Origin: Gelidibacter salicanalis
GTDB lineage: Bacteria; Bacteroidota; Bacteroidia; Flavobacteriales; Flavobacteriaceae
Direction of reading: 5' to 3'
Assembly (NCBI RefSeq): GCF_007997285.1
Contig: NZ_VORX01000004.1
Span: 62,001 to 126,000 of the forward strand
Length of the DNA stretch: 64,000 bases
The notes below the pieces were generated by a model that was not told where the DNA came from, did not search any database, and worked only from the letters and a program-made list of their open reading frames with translations. Of the stretch, positions 54,553 through 63,768 are shown one piece after another; positions within the stretch are counted from its first letter, which is position 1, and each line of letters starts with the position of its first letter. Position numbers and translations under genes: made by a program.

Positions 54553-55455
54553 TTAATAAGTATTCGAATTGTTGAGCCATAGTTCAGCAGGCATACCAAT
54601 TTTTAGGCTTCCGTCATTAGTAACGTCCACTTTAACAGCATATACCAGTGCCACGCGTTCTTCTTTGGTTTGAATGATTTTTGGAGTAAACTCCGCTACC
54701 GAAGCAATCCAGCTGATTTTTCCTTTGTAAGATTTCATAGTATCAGCATCGTCAATTTTAATGGTGACGTCCTGCCCAATGTTAATGTTTGCTAACTGAT
54801 TTTCACTAATATAGACTCTTAATTGCATACTGCCTAAATCGGCAATTTTATACAATGGCCGACCAAAAGAGGTGATTTCCCCAGGTTCTGAATATTTGGT
54901 TAACACAGTTCCGTTGATCGGATTTATAATTTTACTTTTCTGAATCTGGTCATCAATTTGTTTGAGTTGTATATCTATACTTTTCAATTCATTGACTACA
55001 GGCGCATTCTGGATTTCCACACTGCGAATTTGATTATGTAGAACCTCTATTTCGCCTTGAACATCATCCAATTGTTTTTGCGTGCCTGCATTATCCTTAA
55101 ACAAATTTTCAGAACGGCTTTTGTTAGTGTTGGCGGTTTTTAATTTTGCGTTTAAAACATTAATTTGAGACAAGACGCCTTTAGATTTTGAACTAATGAC
55201 CTCTTTGGATACGAACAATTGTTCACGTTTTAAAGCCAAAGGAATGGTATCAATATAGCCAAGAAATTGGTCCTTGATAAGTTGATCTCCTTCATTGACC
55301 TCAAACTGTATCAGTTTTCCGTTGTTTTCAGCAGAAACAGTTATTTCTGTCGCTTCAAAATTGCCATAGCCATCTGCTTTTCCGTTGGAATTGTCGCAGG
55401 AACATAGAATAGTTGCTGCTAGGCTTAAACTGATTATGTAATTATAGTATGTCAT
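54553..55455 (-). CDS. HlyD family adaptor lipoprotein (YbhG-like)
   Basis: A 300-residue periplasmic adaptor with a lipoprotein signal (lipobox LCSC, Cys20). Residues 30-70 form the first half of the lipoyl domain (SAENNGKLIQFEVNEGDQLIKDQ). A coiled-coil hairpin spans about residues 78-165. The second half of the lipoyl domain contains IINPINGTVLTKYSEPGEIT. It bridges the inner-membrane permeases to the TolC protein encoded upstream. The MITE-like sequence lies between these two genes. Confidence 0.92.
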   Translation of the reverse strand: MTYYNYIISLSLAATILCSCDNSNGKADGYGNFEATEITVSAENNGKLIQFEVNEGDQLIKDQFLGYIDTIPLALKREQLFVSKEVISSKSKGVLSQINVLNAKLKTANTNKSRSENLFKDNAGTQKQLDDVQGEIEVLHNQIRSVEIQNAPVVNELKSIDIQLKQIDDQIQKSKIINPINGTVLTKYSEPGEITSFGRPLYKIADLGSMQLRVYISENQLANINIGQDVTIKIDDADTMKSYKGKISWIASVAEFTPKIIQTKEERVALVYAVKVDVTNDGSLKIGMPAELWLNNSNTY

Positions 55456-55470
55456 GCTATAGGTGTTTGT

Positions 55471-55552
55471 TCCCCGCTGATTTCGCTGATTTTCGCAGAA
55501 TTGTTTTTGATATGTTCTCCATCATCTTCGTTTATCCATGCTATCTGCGGGA
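55471..55552. repeat. 82-bp MITE-like sequence
   Basis: The left end is CCCCGCTGATTTCGCTGATT plus TTCGCAGAA, and the right end is ATCTGCGGGA (55543-55552). These match the left repeat (TCCCGCAGAT-type) and the right repeat of the 51752-52317 element, but no gene lies between them. It occupies nearly the whole gap between the HlyD start (55455) and the TolC stop (55558). Likely a non-autonomous or decayed relative. Confidence 0.55.
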
Positions 55553-55557
55553 GGTAA

Positions 55558-56808
55558 TTAATGTCCTTTAATAACATTGTAATTTGCTTTTGCCAATTGT
55601 AAATGAATTTTATGTTTGATTAAATTATGTTCATCCTCATATAAATGAGTCAGTTCAGTAAAATATGCCGATGAGGTAATGACCCCGTTTTTGAGTTGAG
55701 CATCGGCAGATTTGAGCACTTCTTTGCGAAGGTTGATAATCTCAAGATCAGAGGTGATAAACTCTTCAAACTTTGCAATCTCATTGTACTGCTGATTCAG
55801 TTTAGTAGCTGTGTCTAAATTGAAAATTTCAGTTTCGGTATCTAAAATGTCCTTGTGGATGGCAATGGCTTCACGTTCCTTTTTATTAGAATTCCAATCA
55901 AAGACGTTCCAATTTAATTTCACACCCACGATATAAAATGCTTGGAAGGAATTATCTAGCATATTCAATCCGGGATTGCCGTAACCACCAGTTGCAAAGC
56001 CCAATAGTTTGGGTGAATTCTGTATTGCAATTAAATCCTCGTTGCTCTCAATCTCCGCTTTTTTGAGCTGAAACAGATCTAATTCTGGTCGATTTAATTG
56101 GGATGTAAATTCTGTGTCTATCAAAGTGTTTAAAAATGTTGAGGCAGCATCTAAAGGTTGCCCAATAATACGCGATAAGCTGTTCACTAAAGTTGCTTTA
56201 TTGCTCTGTAGACCTTTCTGTTGTTGGCTTATTTTTAGTAATTCTACTCTCAAAACCTTATCTGAAGCAGGCAAAAGTACACCATTGCTGATGCCTGAGG
56301 TCACTTCGTTCAATTTAGAATTCAGTAAAGTTTGTTTGGCATCTAGTAATAATTCTGTTTCCTGTGCCAATAAAATAGAGAAATAGAGTTGGTTGATTTT
56401 TTGTTTGAGTTGATATAGCTGGACTTCAACTTGTTTTTGCTTGGTTTCTAGTTGGGATGATTTCACCTCTAGAATCGCATTGGTGGCGCCACCATTATAG
56501 ATGAGTTGGTTTACGGATACAGTGGCACGATATTGATCTTTATTAATAGGGTCTAGCGATGCGTTTGGAATAGGGACTTCAATCACATCCGATTGGTAGG
56601 TGGCTTGTGCATCAAAACTTAATTGAGGGAGTCTTGCTGTAGAAACAACTTCTTGCTCCAAATGGTTTTGAGCTTTGAGTAAGGTTATTTGTTTTGCTAA
56701 AGGGTAATTCACAGAAGTTAACTCATAACATTCCTGTAGTGTTACTGTGTTTTGCGACACCAGAGTAGTTGCCATTAATCCAACGAGTATAAACAGTAAC
56801 CGTTTCAT
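55558..56808 (-). CDS. TolC family outer-membrane channel
   Basis: A 416-residue outer membrane factor with a signal peptide (about residues 1-18). Two repeated helical halves, beginning VTLQECYELTSVNYPLAKQITLLKAQNHLE and the second near NRPELDLFQLKKAEIESNEDLIAIQ, match OEP-family proteins, with the closing YFTELTHLYEDEHNLIKHKIHLQLAKANY helices. It provides the exit duct for the exporter. The start codon is 4 bp downstream of the TetR stop codon, so regulator and channel are in one operon. Confidence 0.92.
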   Translation of the reverse strand: MKRLLFILVGLMATTLVSQNTVTLQECYELTSVNYPLAKQITLLKAQNHLEQEVVSTARLPQLSFDAQATYQSDVIEVPIPNASLDPINKDQYRATVSVNQLIYNGGATNAILEVKSSQLETKQKQVEVQLYQLKQKINQLYFSILLAQETELLLDAKQTLLNSKLNEVTSGISNGVLLPASDKVLRVELLKISQQQKGLQSNKATLVNSLSRIIGQPLDAASTFLNTLIDTEFTSQLNRPELDLFQLKKAEIESNEDLIAIQNSPKLLGFATGGYGNPGLNMLDNSFQAFYIVGVKLNWNVFDWNSNKKEREAIAIHKDILDTETEIFNLDTATKLNQQYNEIAKFEEFITSDLEIINLRKEVLKSADAQLKNGVITSSAYFTELTHLYEDEHNLIKHKIHLQLAKANYNVIKGH

Positions 56809-56811
56809 ATT

Positions 56812-57417
56812 TTACATCTTTATAGAATTTATGATGAACGTTGCAACTTCAGTTTTTCTGCTGGTTATAAATGCTGCATAGGAGGCATCATCTTTTTTAG
56901 TAAGGGCCTTAATCAATGGTTTTCCTAAAAATGGAAAGATATTGAGTGCCAATATGTTGACGAATAATTGATCAGGGTCAATAGGTTTCAGGGTTCCGGA
57001 GTTAATTTCCGTAGCCACTTGAACTTTAAATTTTTCGAGATTAGGAAACCCCGTTTGCTCCTGTAGTTTTAAAATGAAATCTTCATTTCTATTCAGCTCG
57101 TTAATAATAAAGTTTGGTAAATAGGGATGCTTCATCATAAAGGCGGTATAATCGGCTGTAAAATTGGTCACTTTGGTCTCAACGGAAGAGTCATCATTAA
57201 GAATGCTGTTCAATTGAGGCGCTAGTAGTGAAAACACATTCTTAAACACCGCTTCAAACAATAATTGTTTGCTTCTGTAGTAATAGTGTAGCATAGCCTT
57301 ATTAATACCGGCTTTATCAGCAATTTCCTGCATCCGGGCACCGTCCATACCTTTTGATTGAAAGATTTCTTTTGCCGCATCTAAAATTAAATGTTCTGTG
57401 CTGTCTTCTTTTTTCAT
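56812..57417 (-). CDS. TetR/AcrR family repressor of the exporter operon
   Basis: A 201-residue repressor. The N-terminal helix-turn-helix reads ILDAAKEIFQSKGMDGARMQEIADKAGINKAMLHYYYRSKQLLFEAVF, and the remainder is the helical ligand-binding domain, with residues unlike those of any drug-binding homologue I can name. It is the first gene of the exporter operon. A perfect palindrome directly upstream (57431-57446) and a -7 box next to it make autoregulation likely: ligand binding would release the whole set. Confidence 0.93.
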   Translation of the reverse strand: MKKEDSTEHLILDAAKEIFQSKGMDGARMQEIADKAGINKAMLHYYYRSKQLLFEAVFKNVFSLLAPQLNSILNDDSSVETKVTNFTADYTAFMMKHPYLPNFIINELNRNEDFILKLQEQTGFPNLEKFKVQVATEINSGTLKPIDPDQLFVNILALNIFPFLGKPLIKALTKKDDASYAAFITSRKTEVATFIINSIKM

Positions 57418-57430
57418 TTAACTAATAGGT

Positions 57431-57446
57431 TTAACCATATGGTTAA
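57431..57446. promoter_or_regulatory. Candidate TetR operator: perfect 16-bp palindrome
   Basis: TTAACCATATGGTTAA is perfectly palindromic, ends 14 bp upstream of the TetR start codon, and directly abuts the -7 box. Bound repressor would cover the transcription start. Confidence 0.75.
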
Positions 57447-57454
57447 CAAATGTA
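57447..57454 (-). promoter_or_regulatory. Candidate -7 box of exporter operon
   Basis: Reads TACATTTG on the minus strand, matching TAnnTTTG. Transcription would start inside the palindrome at about 57440. No clear -33 TTG is seen. Confidence 0.55.
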
Positions 57455-57729
57455 CTGAATTTATTCTGACGATCTGATTGTTTCTTAACAATCTCAAGTT
57501 GAGATCCTAATTTTTTGGTGATATAGTTTTCATTTTTAAATAAATTTTGATCTTTTTTATAATTCTGCACTATATTTAAAACGCGAACAGATTTATTAAA
57601 AATTTAACGTAAGGCTGCTTAATTGGTAAATAAGAGTGGCATTCTTTTTATTATGTTTGCTGCATTATATTCCGCTGGGCATTAATTTCGCAACTGTTTC
57701 AGTGTAATCCTTTAAGTTTTAAATATCCT
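57455..57729. other. Divergent intergenic region between TetR operon and antiporter gene
   Basis: The remainder of the 312-bp gap upstream of the exporter operon. It must hold the promoter of the antiporter gene. It is AT-rich, and I see no other palindrome or ORF in it. Confidence 0.45.
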
Positions 57730-59754
57730 ATGGACATCATTGTTGACCAACTTATAGAAGAGTTTCAGTTGCCACTACATAATCCGGTGTTGATTTTCTC
57801 ATTAATCCTTTTTATCATCTTATTAGCGCCCTTGGTGCTGCACAGAATTAGGATCCCGGGAATTATTGGCTTAATTGTATCTGGAATTATCATTGGTCCT
57901 GCAGGATTAAATATTTTGGAAAAGAGTCTGTTTGTAGACGTATTTTCGACCATAGGACTGCTTTATATCATGTTTATTGCCGGTTTAGAACTCGATCTTA
58001 ATGAGTTTAAAGCCAACCGAAATAAAAGTCTCTTATTTGGGTTTCTAACCTTTGCCATCCCCATTAGTATCGGTTTTCCGGTGTGTTATTATGTGCTTGG
58101 CTTCGATTTTAATGCCAGTTTACTCACCTCGAGCATGTTTGCTACCCACACCTTGGTAACGTACCCGATCGTGAGCAAATTAGGATTGTCGAAAAACCTT
58201 GCTGTTGCCGTGACTGTAGGAGGGACGATTCTGACAGATACTGCGGTGTTGGTATTGTTGGCGGTTATTTTAGGCTCACACAACGGTGGTTTAACTTTCG
58301 ATTTTTGGCTACGCTTAGGTATTTCATTGGTGCTCTTTTCAGCATTTATGTTTTTGGTCATTCCGCGAATCGCCAAATGGTTTTTTAGAAAGCTGGAAAG
58401 TGAAAAGCATTCGCATTATATCTTTGTACTGTCGGTTGTGTTTTTCTCGGCGTTCTTAGCTGAATTAGCGGGCCTCGAATCGATTATTGGGGCTTTCGTA
58501 GCGGGATTAGCGCTAAATAAGTTGATTCCACATTCATCTGCTTTAATGAATCGCATCGGTTTTATTGGTAACTCCCTGTTCATCCCGTTTTTCTTAATTA
58601 GTGTGGGTATGATTGTAGATGTCAGTGTTATTTTGAGCGGTCCGATGGCCTTGATTATTGCCGGAACCTTAACCTTTGTGGCTATTTTCGGGAAATGGAT
58701 GGCGGCATGGATTACCCAAATCATTTTTAAATTTTCAAAAGGCCAACGCAAACTTATATTCGGATTGAGCAGTGCCCATGCTGCCGCCACCTTGGCGGTG
58801 ATTTTAGTAGGGTATAAAGCGGGGATTTTAGATGCCAATATTTTAAACGGTACGGTTATCCTAATTCTCGTTACCTGTGTTATTGCTTCTTTTGCTACGG
58901 AAAGCGCGGCTAAAATGATCATTCGTAATGTGGATGATGAGGAGAGTTTACATCTGTCCTACCGCGCTCATAAAGAGAACATCCTAATCCCCATCGCCAA
59001 TTTGGTCAATATAGATAAGGTACTCGATTTTGCCGTGTTGATTAAAGAAAAAAAGTCAACCAATCCACTGTCTATTTTGACGGTGGTTCCAAACACCAGT
59101 GAGGCTGAAAAGACCATTATTAAAGCCAAAGAAGGCTTAGAGAATTATATCAATGAAGCAACGGCTTCTGATACCAATGCGACCATTATGGCCACGATCG
59201 ATTTTAACGCGGCCAGCGGTATTGCGCGAACTGCCAAAGAAATTATGGCGGACATTATTCTGTTGGGTTGGCCTCAAAAAACCGGTTTTTTAGATAAATT
59301 AATTGGTGATAAAATGGAAAGTATTTTACAAAATACTGAAAAGACTCTTTTTATATGTGATTTTGAAATTCCGTTGGTCAATCATAAAAAACTAATTTTA
59401 ATCATTCCTCCCAATGCGGAGTTTGAGGAAGGTTTCGCCATTTGGCTACATAAAATCGCCAAATTATCTATAGAACTTTCCGTTCCAATAGATTTACACA
59501 GTACGGAGCCCACACATGACGCTATCCTGAAATTTGCAAAGGACAATAAAGTGACCTTAAATCTGAATTATGCACACTTTAATGATTGGGATCAATTTAT
59601 GAAACTCACTGAACATATTGGCGATACGGATATCGTAATTCTGGTCTCTTCAAGACGGGGGTATATTTCACACTTCAGTCAGTTGGACCGAATTCCACAA
59701 CGACTCGAACGCTCGTTTCCAAGCATGAGTAAGATGATCATTTATCCGCAATAA
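57730..59754 (+). CDS. CPA2-family cation:proton antiporter with USP-like tail
   Basis: A 674-residue membrane protein. About 12-13 transmembrane helices occupy residues 18-400, with the CPA2 features GIIGLIVSGIIIGPAGLN near residue 45, ELAGLESIIGAFVAGLALN near residue 240 and ALILVGYKAGIL-type helix late in the domain. Residues 410-674 are cytoplasmic and resemble universal-stress-protein folds (NILIPIANLVNIDKVLDFAVLIKEKK, then ADIILLGWPQK and IVILVSSRRGYIS). It exchanges K+ or Na+ for H+. Confidence 0.9.
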   Translation: MDIIVDQLIEEFQLPLHNPVLIFSLILFIILLAPLVLHRIRIPGIIGLIVSGIIIGPAGLNILEKSLFVDVFSTIGLLYIMFIAGLELDLNEFKANRNKSLLFGFLTFAIPISIGFPVCYYVLGFDFNASLLTSSMFATHTLVTYPIVSKLGLSKNLAVAVTVGGTILTDTAVLVLLAVILGSHNGGLTFDFWLRLGISLVLFSAFMFLVIPRIAKWFFRKLESEKHSHYIFVLSVVFFSAFLAELAGLESIIGAFVAGLALNKLIPHSSALMNRIGFIGNSLFIPFFLISVGMIVDVSVILSGPMALIIAGTLTFVAIFGKWMAAWITQIIFKFSKGQRKLIFGLSSAHAAATLAVILVGYKAGILDANILNGTVILILVTCVIASFATESAAKMIIRNVDDEESLHLSYRAHKENILIPIANLVNIDKVLDFAVLIKEKKSTNPLSILTVVPNTSEAEKTIIKAKEGLENYINEATASDTNATIMATIDFNAASGIARTAKEIMADIILLGWPQKTGFLDKLIGDKMESILQNTEKTLFICDFEIPLVNHKKLILIIPPNAEFEEGFAIWLHKIAKLSIELSVPIDLHSTEPTHDAILKFAKDNKVTLNLNYAHFNDWDQFMKLTEHIGDTDIVILVSSRRGYISHFSQLDRIPQRLERSFPSMSKMIIYPQ

Positions 59755-59809
59755 TGTAAAACAGCGCCTTACGGAATTAATTGTATGAGATGGAATTCTA
59801 AACAGAGAT

Positions 59810-60208
59810 TTATTGGAGGGTTTTTAAAATGATGATTCCAATTCTTGGAATGATAAAAGTAACGCTCCCAAACAATGTTGTAAGAAAACTAATTTTTAAA
59901 CCGTTCGCCATTGCTCCTTGGGTGTTATCATTTATGTTTTCAATAGCATCAAAGGCTTCTATCATGCCAATGATAGATGCCAAGAGACCAATGACCAGAC
60001 CTAAAATGCTTACTTCAGATGCGAGGGTTGTCATTTTCCTAGTTTTTTCCGGATCCTTTTTTAAATTGAGAAAGCCAATGATTAGAAAGACCATGGCCGC
60101 AATCAAACAGATAAATATAAGTGACATAAAGAATGGGCCACCTTCACTAAATCGATTGGACGCTTGAGTAGAAAAATTTTGGTTTTGAAAAATAAGTGTT
60201 GTGTTCAT
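59810..60208 (-). CDS. Short MotA/TolQ/ExbB proton-channel-like protein
   Basis: A 132-residue protein, shorter than ordinary ExbB or TolQ (over 200 residues). Three hydrophobic helices are visible: FMSLIFICLIAAMVFLIIGF (about 28-47), SILGLVIGLLASIIGMIEAF (about 69-88) and ISFLTTLFGSVTFIIPRIGI (about 107-126); the last two correspond to the core helices of TolQ. No partner ExbD or TolR gene is adjacent. It is the second gene after a serine hydrolase gene, 21 bp downstream. Confidence 0.82.
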   Translation of the reverse strand: MNTTLIFQNQNFSTQASNRFSEGGPFFMSLIFICLIAAMVFLIIGFLNLKKDPEKTRKMTTLASEVSILGLVIGLLASIIGMIEAFDAIENINDNTQGAMANGLKISFLTTLFGSVTFIIPRIGIIILKTLQ

Positions 60209-60229
60209 ATCTTTGGGTTGCTTTTGATT

Positions 60230-61558
60230 TTATTCTTTTGTTAATACAAACGTTTGACCGCCTTGCTCCACCATCATTTTCTTTTCTCCTGGTATAAATT
60301 TAAGGGTTATCATAACATTTTCTGAATGAAACGTATCTTTACCTATGGCATCTATTGCAAAGGAAGATTGATTTTCCCCTTGCGCTATTAAGGTGTTGCC
60401 ATCTTTTGTGATGGTAATGTCAATAGGAAAGCTTGGGCTACTGTATTTACCTAAATACGGATTTAATTCCTCAGTATTTAATTGTATGGCTGTTATCGGG
60501 GAAAAGTCGGGAAGTTTATATTCCATCCCAAAATATATCTGTACAGTTCCAATGAGTATATTTGAAACTTGGGTGTAAAGATTATTTGTGGTTATGGCGA
60601 ATGATACTTTTTCTTTTGGAAAGTAGGCCACAAATGATTGAAAGCCATCAATACTGCCTCCATGTCCATACACTTCTTTATCTCCCAATGGCAGTTTCAT
60701 TAAGCCTAGCCCCATTCCTTCTTGAGCATTTTTCATTTTGGCCAATGAGTATGCCGACACTAAATGATCAGTAAAAAGATTTTTATAAAATACATTCAAC
60801 TCGGTAGGCGTTGACACCATTCCGCCTGCTCCCATAGGTAAACTCATGTCCGTATGGGTTGTATTCAACTTCCAATCTGAATTTTCAAAATCGTACGGCA
60901 ACGCTTCATTATTAGCAGGATCTATTTTCTTTCCAAATTCAGTCCTATTTAAATTTAACGGTTTTATTATTCTTGTTTCCAAAATGTTTTGGAATTTTTT
61001 ATTGTCGATAATTTCCGCTATATAGGACAGTAAAATATAATTTGTGTTTGAATATTGAGTGTTTTCTTTTGGCTCGAAAACCGTTCCGTGCGCAATAATG
61101 CGTTCAATCATTTTTTTACGGGATTGTGGTTCAGTCATCCAGTCGCTTAAATTTTCATCATCTGTTAAATTGAACAATCCACTTTGATGATTGAGTAAAT
61201 TCTCAATCGTAATTTTATTGGAGTTTGGAATTTTAGGGAAATACTTGCTCAATACTGTGTTTAAATTAATTTTCCCTTCTTCAATAAGTAGCATAATAAT
61301 GGTAGCTGTAAAAGTTTTAGACACTGAACCAATGCGATATGTCGTATAAGAATTTGCTCGCTTATTATTTGACACATCAGAAAAACCAAAAGACTTTTGA
61401 TATATCTCTTCTCCATTCGCGAAAATTGAAAAATTTCCCATTCCTTTGTTTTTGGTATCTATTAGCTTGAATAAACTATCCATTTTTGAGGCATCAAATG
61501 TCTGGGCTCGGATTGACGAACAAAAGCAGATGAAACATGCGAGAAAGTACTTTGTCAT
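60230..61558 (-). CDS. Serine hydrolase, beta-lactamase/DD-peptidase fold
   Basis: A 442-residue protein with a signal peptide (about residues 1-18). The nucleophile motif SVSK is at residues 78-81 (YRIGSVSKTFTAT), the second motif is YSNTNY near residue 164, and the third is GHGGS near residue 294. The C-terminal 100 residues form a lipocalin-like beta domain. Class C beta-lactamase-like hydrolases include esterases, peptidases and lactamases; the true substrate is not known. It is divergent from the LytS/LytTR pair, so that pair is a candidate regulator. Confidence 0.88.
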   Translation of the reverse strand: MTKYFLACFICFCSSIRAQTFDASKMDSLFKLIDTKNKGMGNFSIFANGEEIYQKSFGFSDVSNNKRANSYTTYRIGSVSKTFTATIIMLLIEEGKINLNTVLSKYFPKIPNSNKITIENLLNHQSGLFNLTDDENLSDWMTEPQSRKKMIERIIAHGTVFEPKENTQYSNTNYILLSYIAEIIDNKKFQNILETRIIKPLNLNRTEFGKKIDPANNEALPYDFENSDWKLNTTHTDMSLPMGAGGMVSTPTELNVFYKNLFTDHLVSAYSLAKMKNAQEGMGLGLMKLPLGDKEVYGHGGSIDGFQSFVAYFPKEKVSFAITTNNLYTQVSNILIGTVQIYFGMEYKLPDFSPITAIQLNTEELNPYLGKYSSPSFPIDITITKDGNTLIAQGENQSSFAIDAIGKDTFHSENVMITLKFIPGEKKMMVEQGGQTFVLTKE

Positions 61559-61750
61559 AATTTTAAATTTAAAGATTCAATAAATTGTAAACACATTGAA
61601 ACAAACTTACTTTTTTAAGGTGTCCAAAAATTTAATATGCGACGAGCAACCGTTTAACTCAGGTGTTTAACATCTTGTTGAATAACTTGCTAAAGCAGTC
61701 ATTCGTCTACAAAAAACCTATCACATTTAAAATTGTGGTAATATTGTAAC

Positions 61751-62815
61751 ATGGGACTGCGCTTTAGGTCAACATATTTTTTTCTATATAAATTTGGTCA
61801 AATTTTACTTCACATCGTGTTTTGGGGATGCGTACTTCTCTTTTATACTTATTTTTTTGGATTTGGAAGTGTAGATTTTAGCTATGTATTTTATTTTTCA
61901 CTGTTTTTGATGCCCATTACCATTGGTACAAATTATGTTTTCATTTACAAGCTTATACCAGAGTATCTTATTACAAAGCGTTATTTCAAATTTGTTCTTT
62001 ACTGTCTTTATACGTTCATTATTTCAGCGTACCTGATTGTTATTTCCATATTTTTTGGACTTATCTATCTTTCAGATTTCAGGTATGATAGTATGGCCCC
62101 CATAAGTAAAAGTCTATTATTTGTAGGGATTGCCGTTTATTTCATTGTCATCATAGTAAGTGCGTTTAAGATTTTAATGCTTCATTTAAAGAACACTGAA
62201 GAAACGAGCAAATTGAAAGGTGAGATTTTGGAAGCACAGTTGGCGTTAAAGGAGCAGGAGCTGAATTATTTAAAGATGCAAATACATCCGCATTTTCTAT
62301 TTAATACTCTAAATACCTTGTATGGTTTTGCTTTAAAGAAAGCAGATGAAACTCCTGAAATGATACTGAAACTATCCAATTTATTAGATTATCTATTGTA
62401 TCAAGCGGATAAGCCGTTTGTGTTATTGAGTTCAGAAATCCATCATATCAACGATTATATCGATTTAGAAAAAATGCGTTTTAACAATACCTTGAATATT
62501 GAATTCAGCACGCACGGCATGATAGATGATTTAAAAATTGCGCCTATGCTTCTCATTCCCTTTGTTGAAAATAGTTTTAAACATGGTGCCATTACATCAG
62601 GGAAACTCCACATCAAAATTAAAGTAGAGCGCAAAGGTCAAACTATACATTTTTATATTGAAAACACCACGTCAACAAGCGGCAAAGCAATCAATGGAAT
62701 AGGTTTGGAAAATATTAGAAAACGATTAAATCTAGTATATAAGGACAATTACACACTGAATTTTGAGAATGAAACTGATTTTTTTAAAGTAAATTTATAT
62801 TTAAATATCCTATAA
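61751..62815 (+). CDS. LytS-type sensor histidine kinase
   Basis: A 354-residue kinase. Four transmembrane helices (about residues 12-38, 46-68, 80-105 and 120-142) are followed by a short coiled coil, then the His_kinase domain with LKMQIHPHFLFNTLNTLYG (phosphorylated His near residue 179) and the ATP-binding GIGLENIRKRL. Sensor helices have no named ligand domain. It ends 10 bp before the response regulator gene, and the two form one operon. Confidence 0.92.
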   Translation: MGLRFRSTYFFLYKFGQILLHIVFWGCVLLFYTYFFGFGSVDFSYVFYFSLFLMPITIGTNYVFIYKLIPEYLITKRYFKFVLYCLYTFIISAYLIVISIFFGLIYLSDFRYDSMAPISKSLLFVGIAVYFIVIIVSAFKILMLHLKNTEETSKLKGEILEAQLALKEQELNYLKMQIHPHFLFNTLNTLYGFALKKADETPEMILKLSNLLDYLLYQADKPFVLLSSEIHHINDYIDLEKMRFNNTLNIEFSTHGMIDDLKIAPMLLIPFVENSFKHGAITSGKLHIKIKVERKGQTIHFYIENTTSTSGKAINGIGLENIRKRLNLVYKDNYTLNFENETDFFKVNLYLNIL

Positions 62816-62825
62816 TAAGTGTCGC

Positions 62826-63536
62826 ATGGACCCCAACATATCCTGTATTATTGTAGATGATGAATCTGTTGCAAGAGAAGTTATCGAAACGCATGTATCC
62901 AAACTATCCAACATTACTATCGTTGGAAGTTTTAGTAATGCCATTGATGCTTTAAATTATTTGCGTCATCATACAATAGATTTGGTTTTTCTTGATATTA
63001 ATATGCCTGAGATGTCGGGAATTTCTTTTGCTAAATCCATAAATAAAGATATTAAAATCATCTTTACGACAGCCTATAGAGATTATGCAGTAGAAGGTTT
63101 TGAGTTGCAAGCTGTAGATTACTTGTTAAAGCCCATTTCTTTTGACAGGATGCTAAAAGCTGTCAATACATATTTTAATATCTATTTTGACACAACTCAA
63201 AAGGAATTGTACAAAGTCGAAAATCATGATTTTATGTTTGTTAGAGCAGAGCGGCGAATGATAAAAGTTGATTTTGATTCTATTGTTTATGTTGAAAGTT
63301 ATAGTGATTATCTTAAGATTCATTTGAGTAATGAAACGATTGTCACCAGAGAAACTATCAGTGCTATTGAGGCAAAATTACCCAATGGTAGGTTTCTTAG
63401 AATTCACCGATCTTATATCATAGCATTAAAAAACATTTCTTCTTTTACGAATGAAGAAATAGTTATAAATAATAAATCGCTGTCCATTAGTAGAAGTTAT
63501 AAGAAGACAGTCTTGAGGCTGTTGCAAAGTTTTTAG
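62826..63536 (+). CDS. LytTR-family response regulator
   Basis: A 236-residue regulator. The receiver domain has the acidic pair Asp11 and Asp12, phosphoacceptor Asp57 (VFLDINMPE) and the conserved lysine in LLKPIS. Residues 140-236 form a LytTR DNA-binding domain (VRAERRMIKVDFDSIVYVESYSDYLKIH, then FLRIHRSYIIALKNI). It is co-transcribed with the LytS kinase; its targets are unknown, but the divergent serine hydrolase and TolQ-like genes are candidates. Confidence 0.93.
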   Translation: MDPNISCIIVDDESVAREVIETHVSKLSNITIVGSFSNAIDALNYLRHHTIDLVFLDINMPEMSGISFAKSINKDIKIIFTTAYRDYAVEGFELQAVDYLLKPISFDRMLKAVNTYFNIYFDTTQKELYKVENHDFMFVRAERRMIKVDFDSIVYVESYSDYLKIHLSNETIVTRETISAIEAKLPNGRFLRIHRSYIIALKNISSFTNEEIVINNKSLSISRSYKKTVLRLLQSF

Positions 63537-63768
63537 CCTTAGGTTGATCTTACGTATAAATCACAAAAGGCTAGGAGGGAGGGTTTTATGGAATATTAGC
63601 TTAGAGTAGTTTGTATTGACAACTAGGTATTGTTTGATAATGAGCTAAATTTGGATTGCTGCGCCTCGGTTGCATTAATTGGAAAATTATAATTGATATG
63701 TTCTTTTTTAATACGACATTAACAGGGTTACGTAACAAAGGTTACATAAAAACAGCGGTGTTTCCCTT

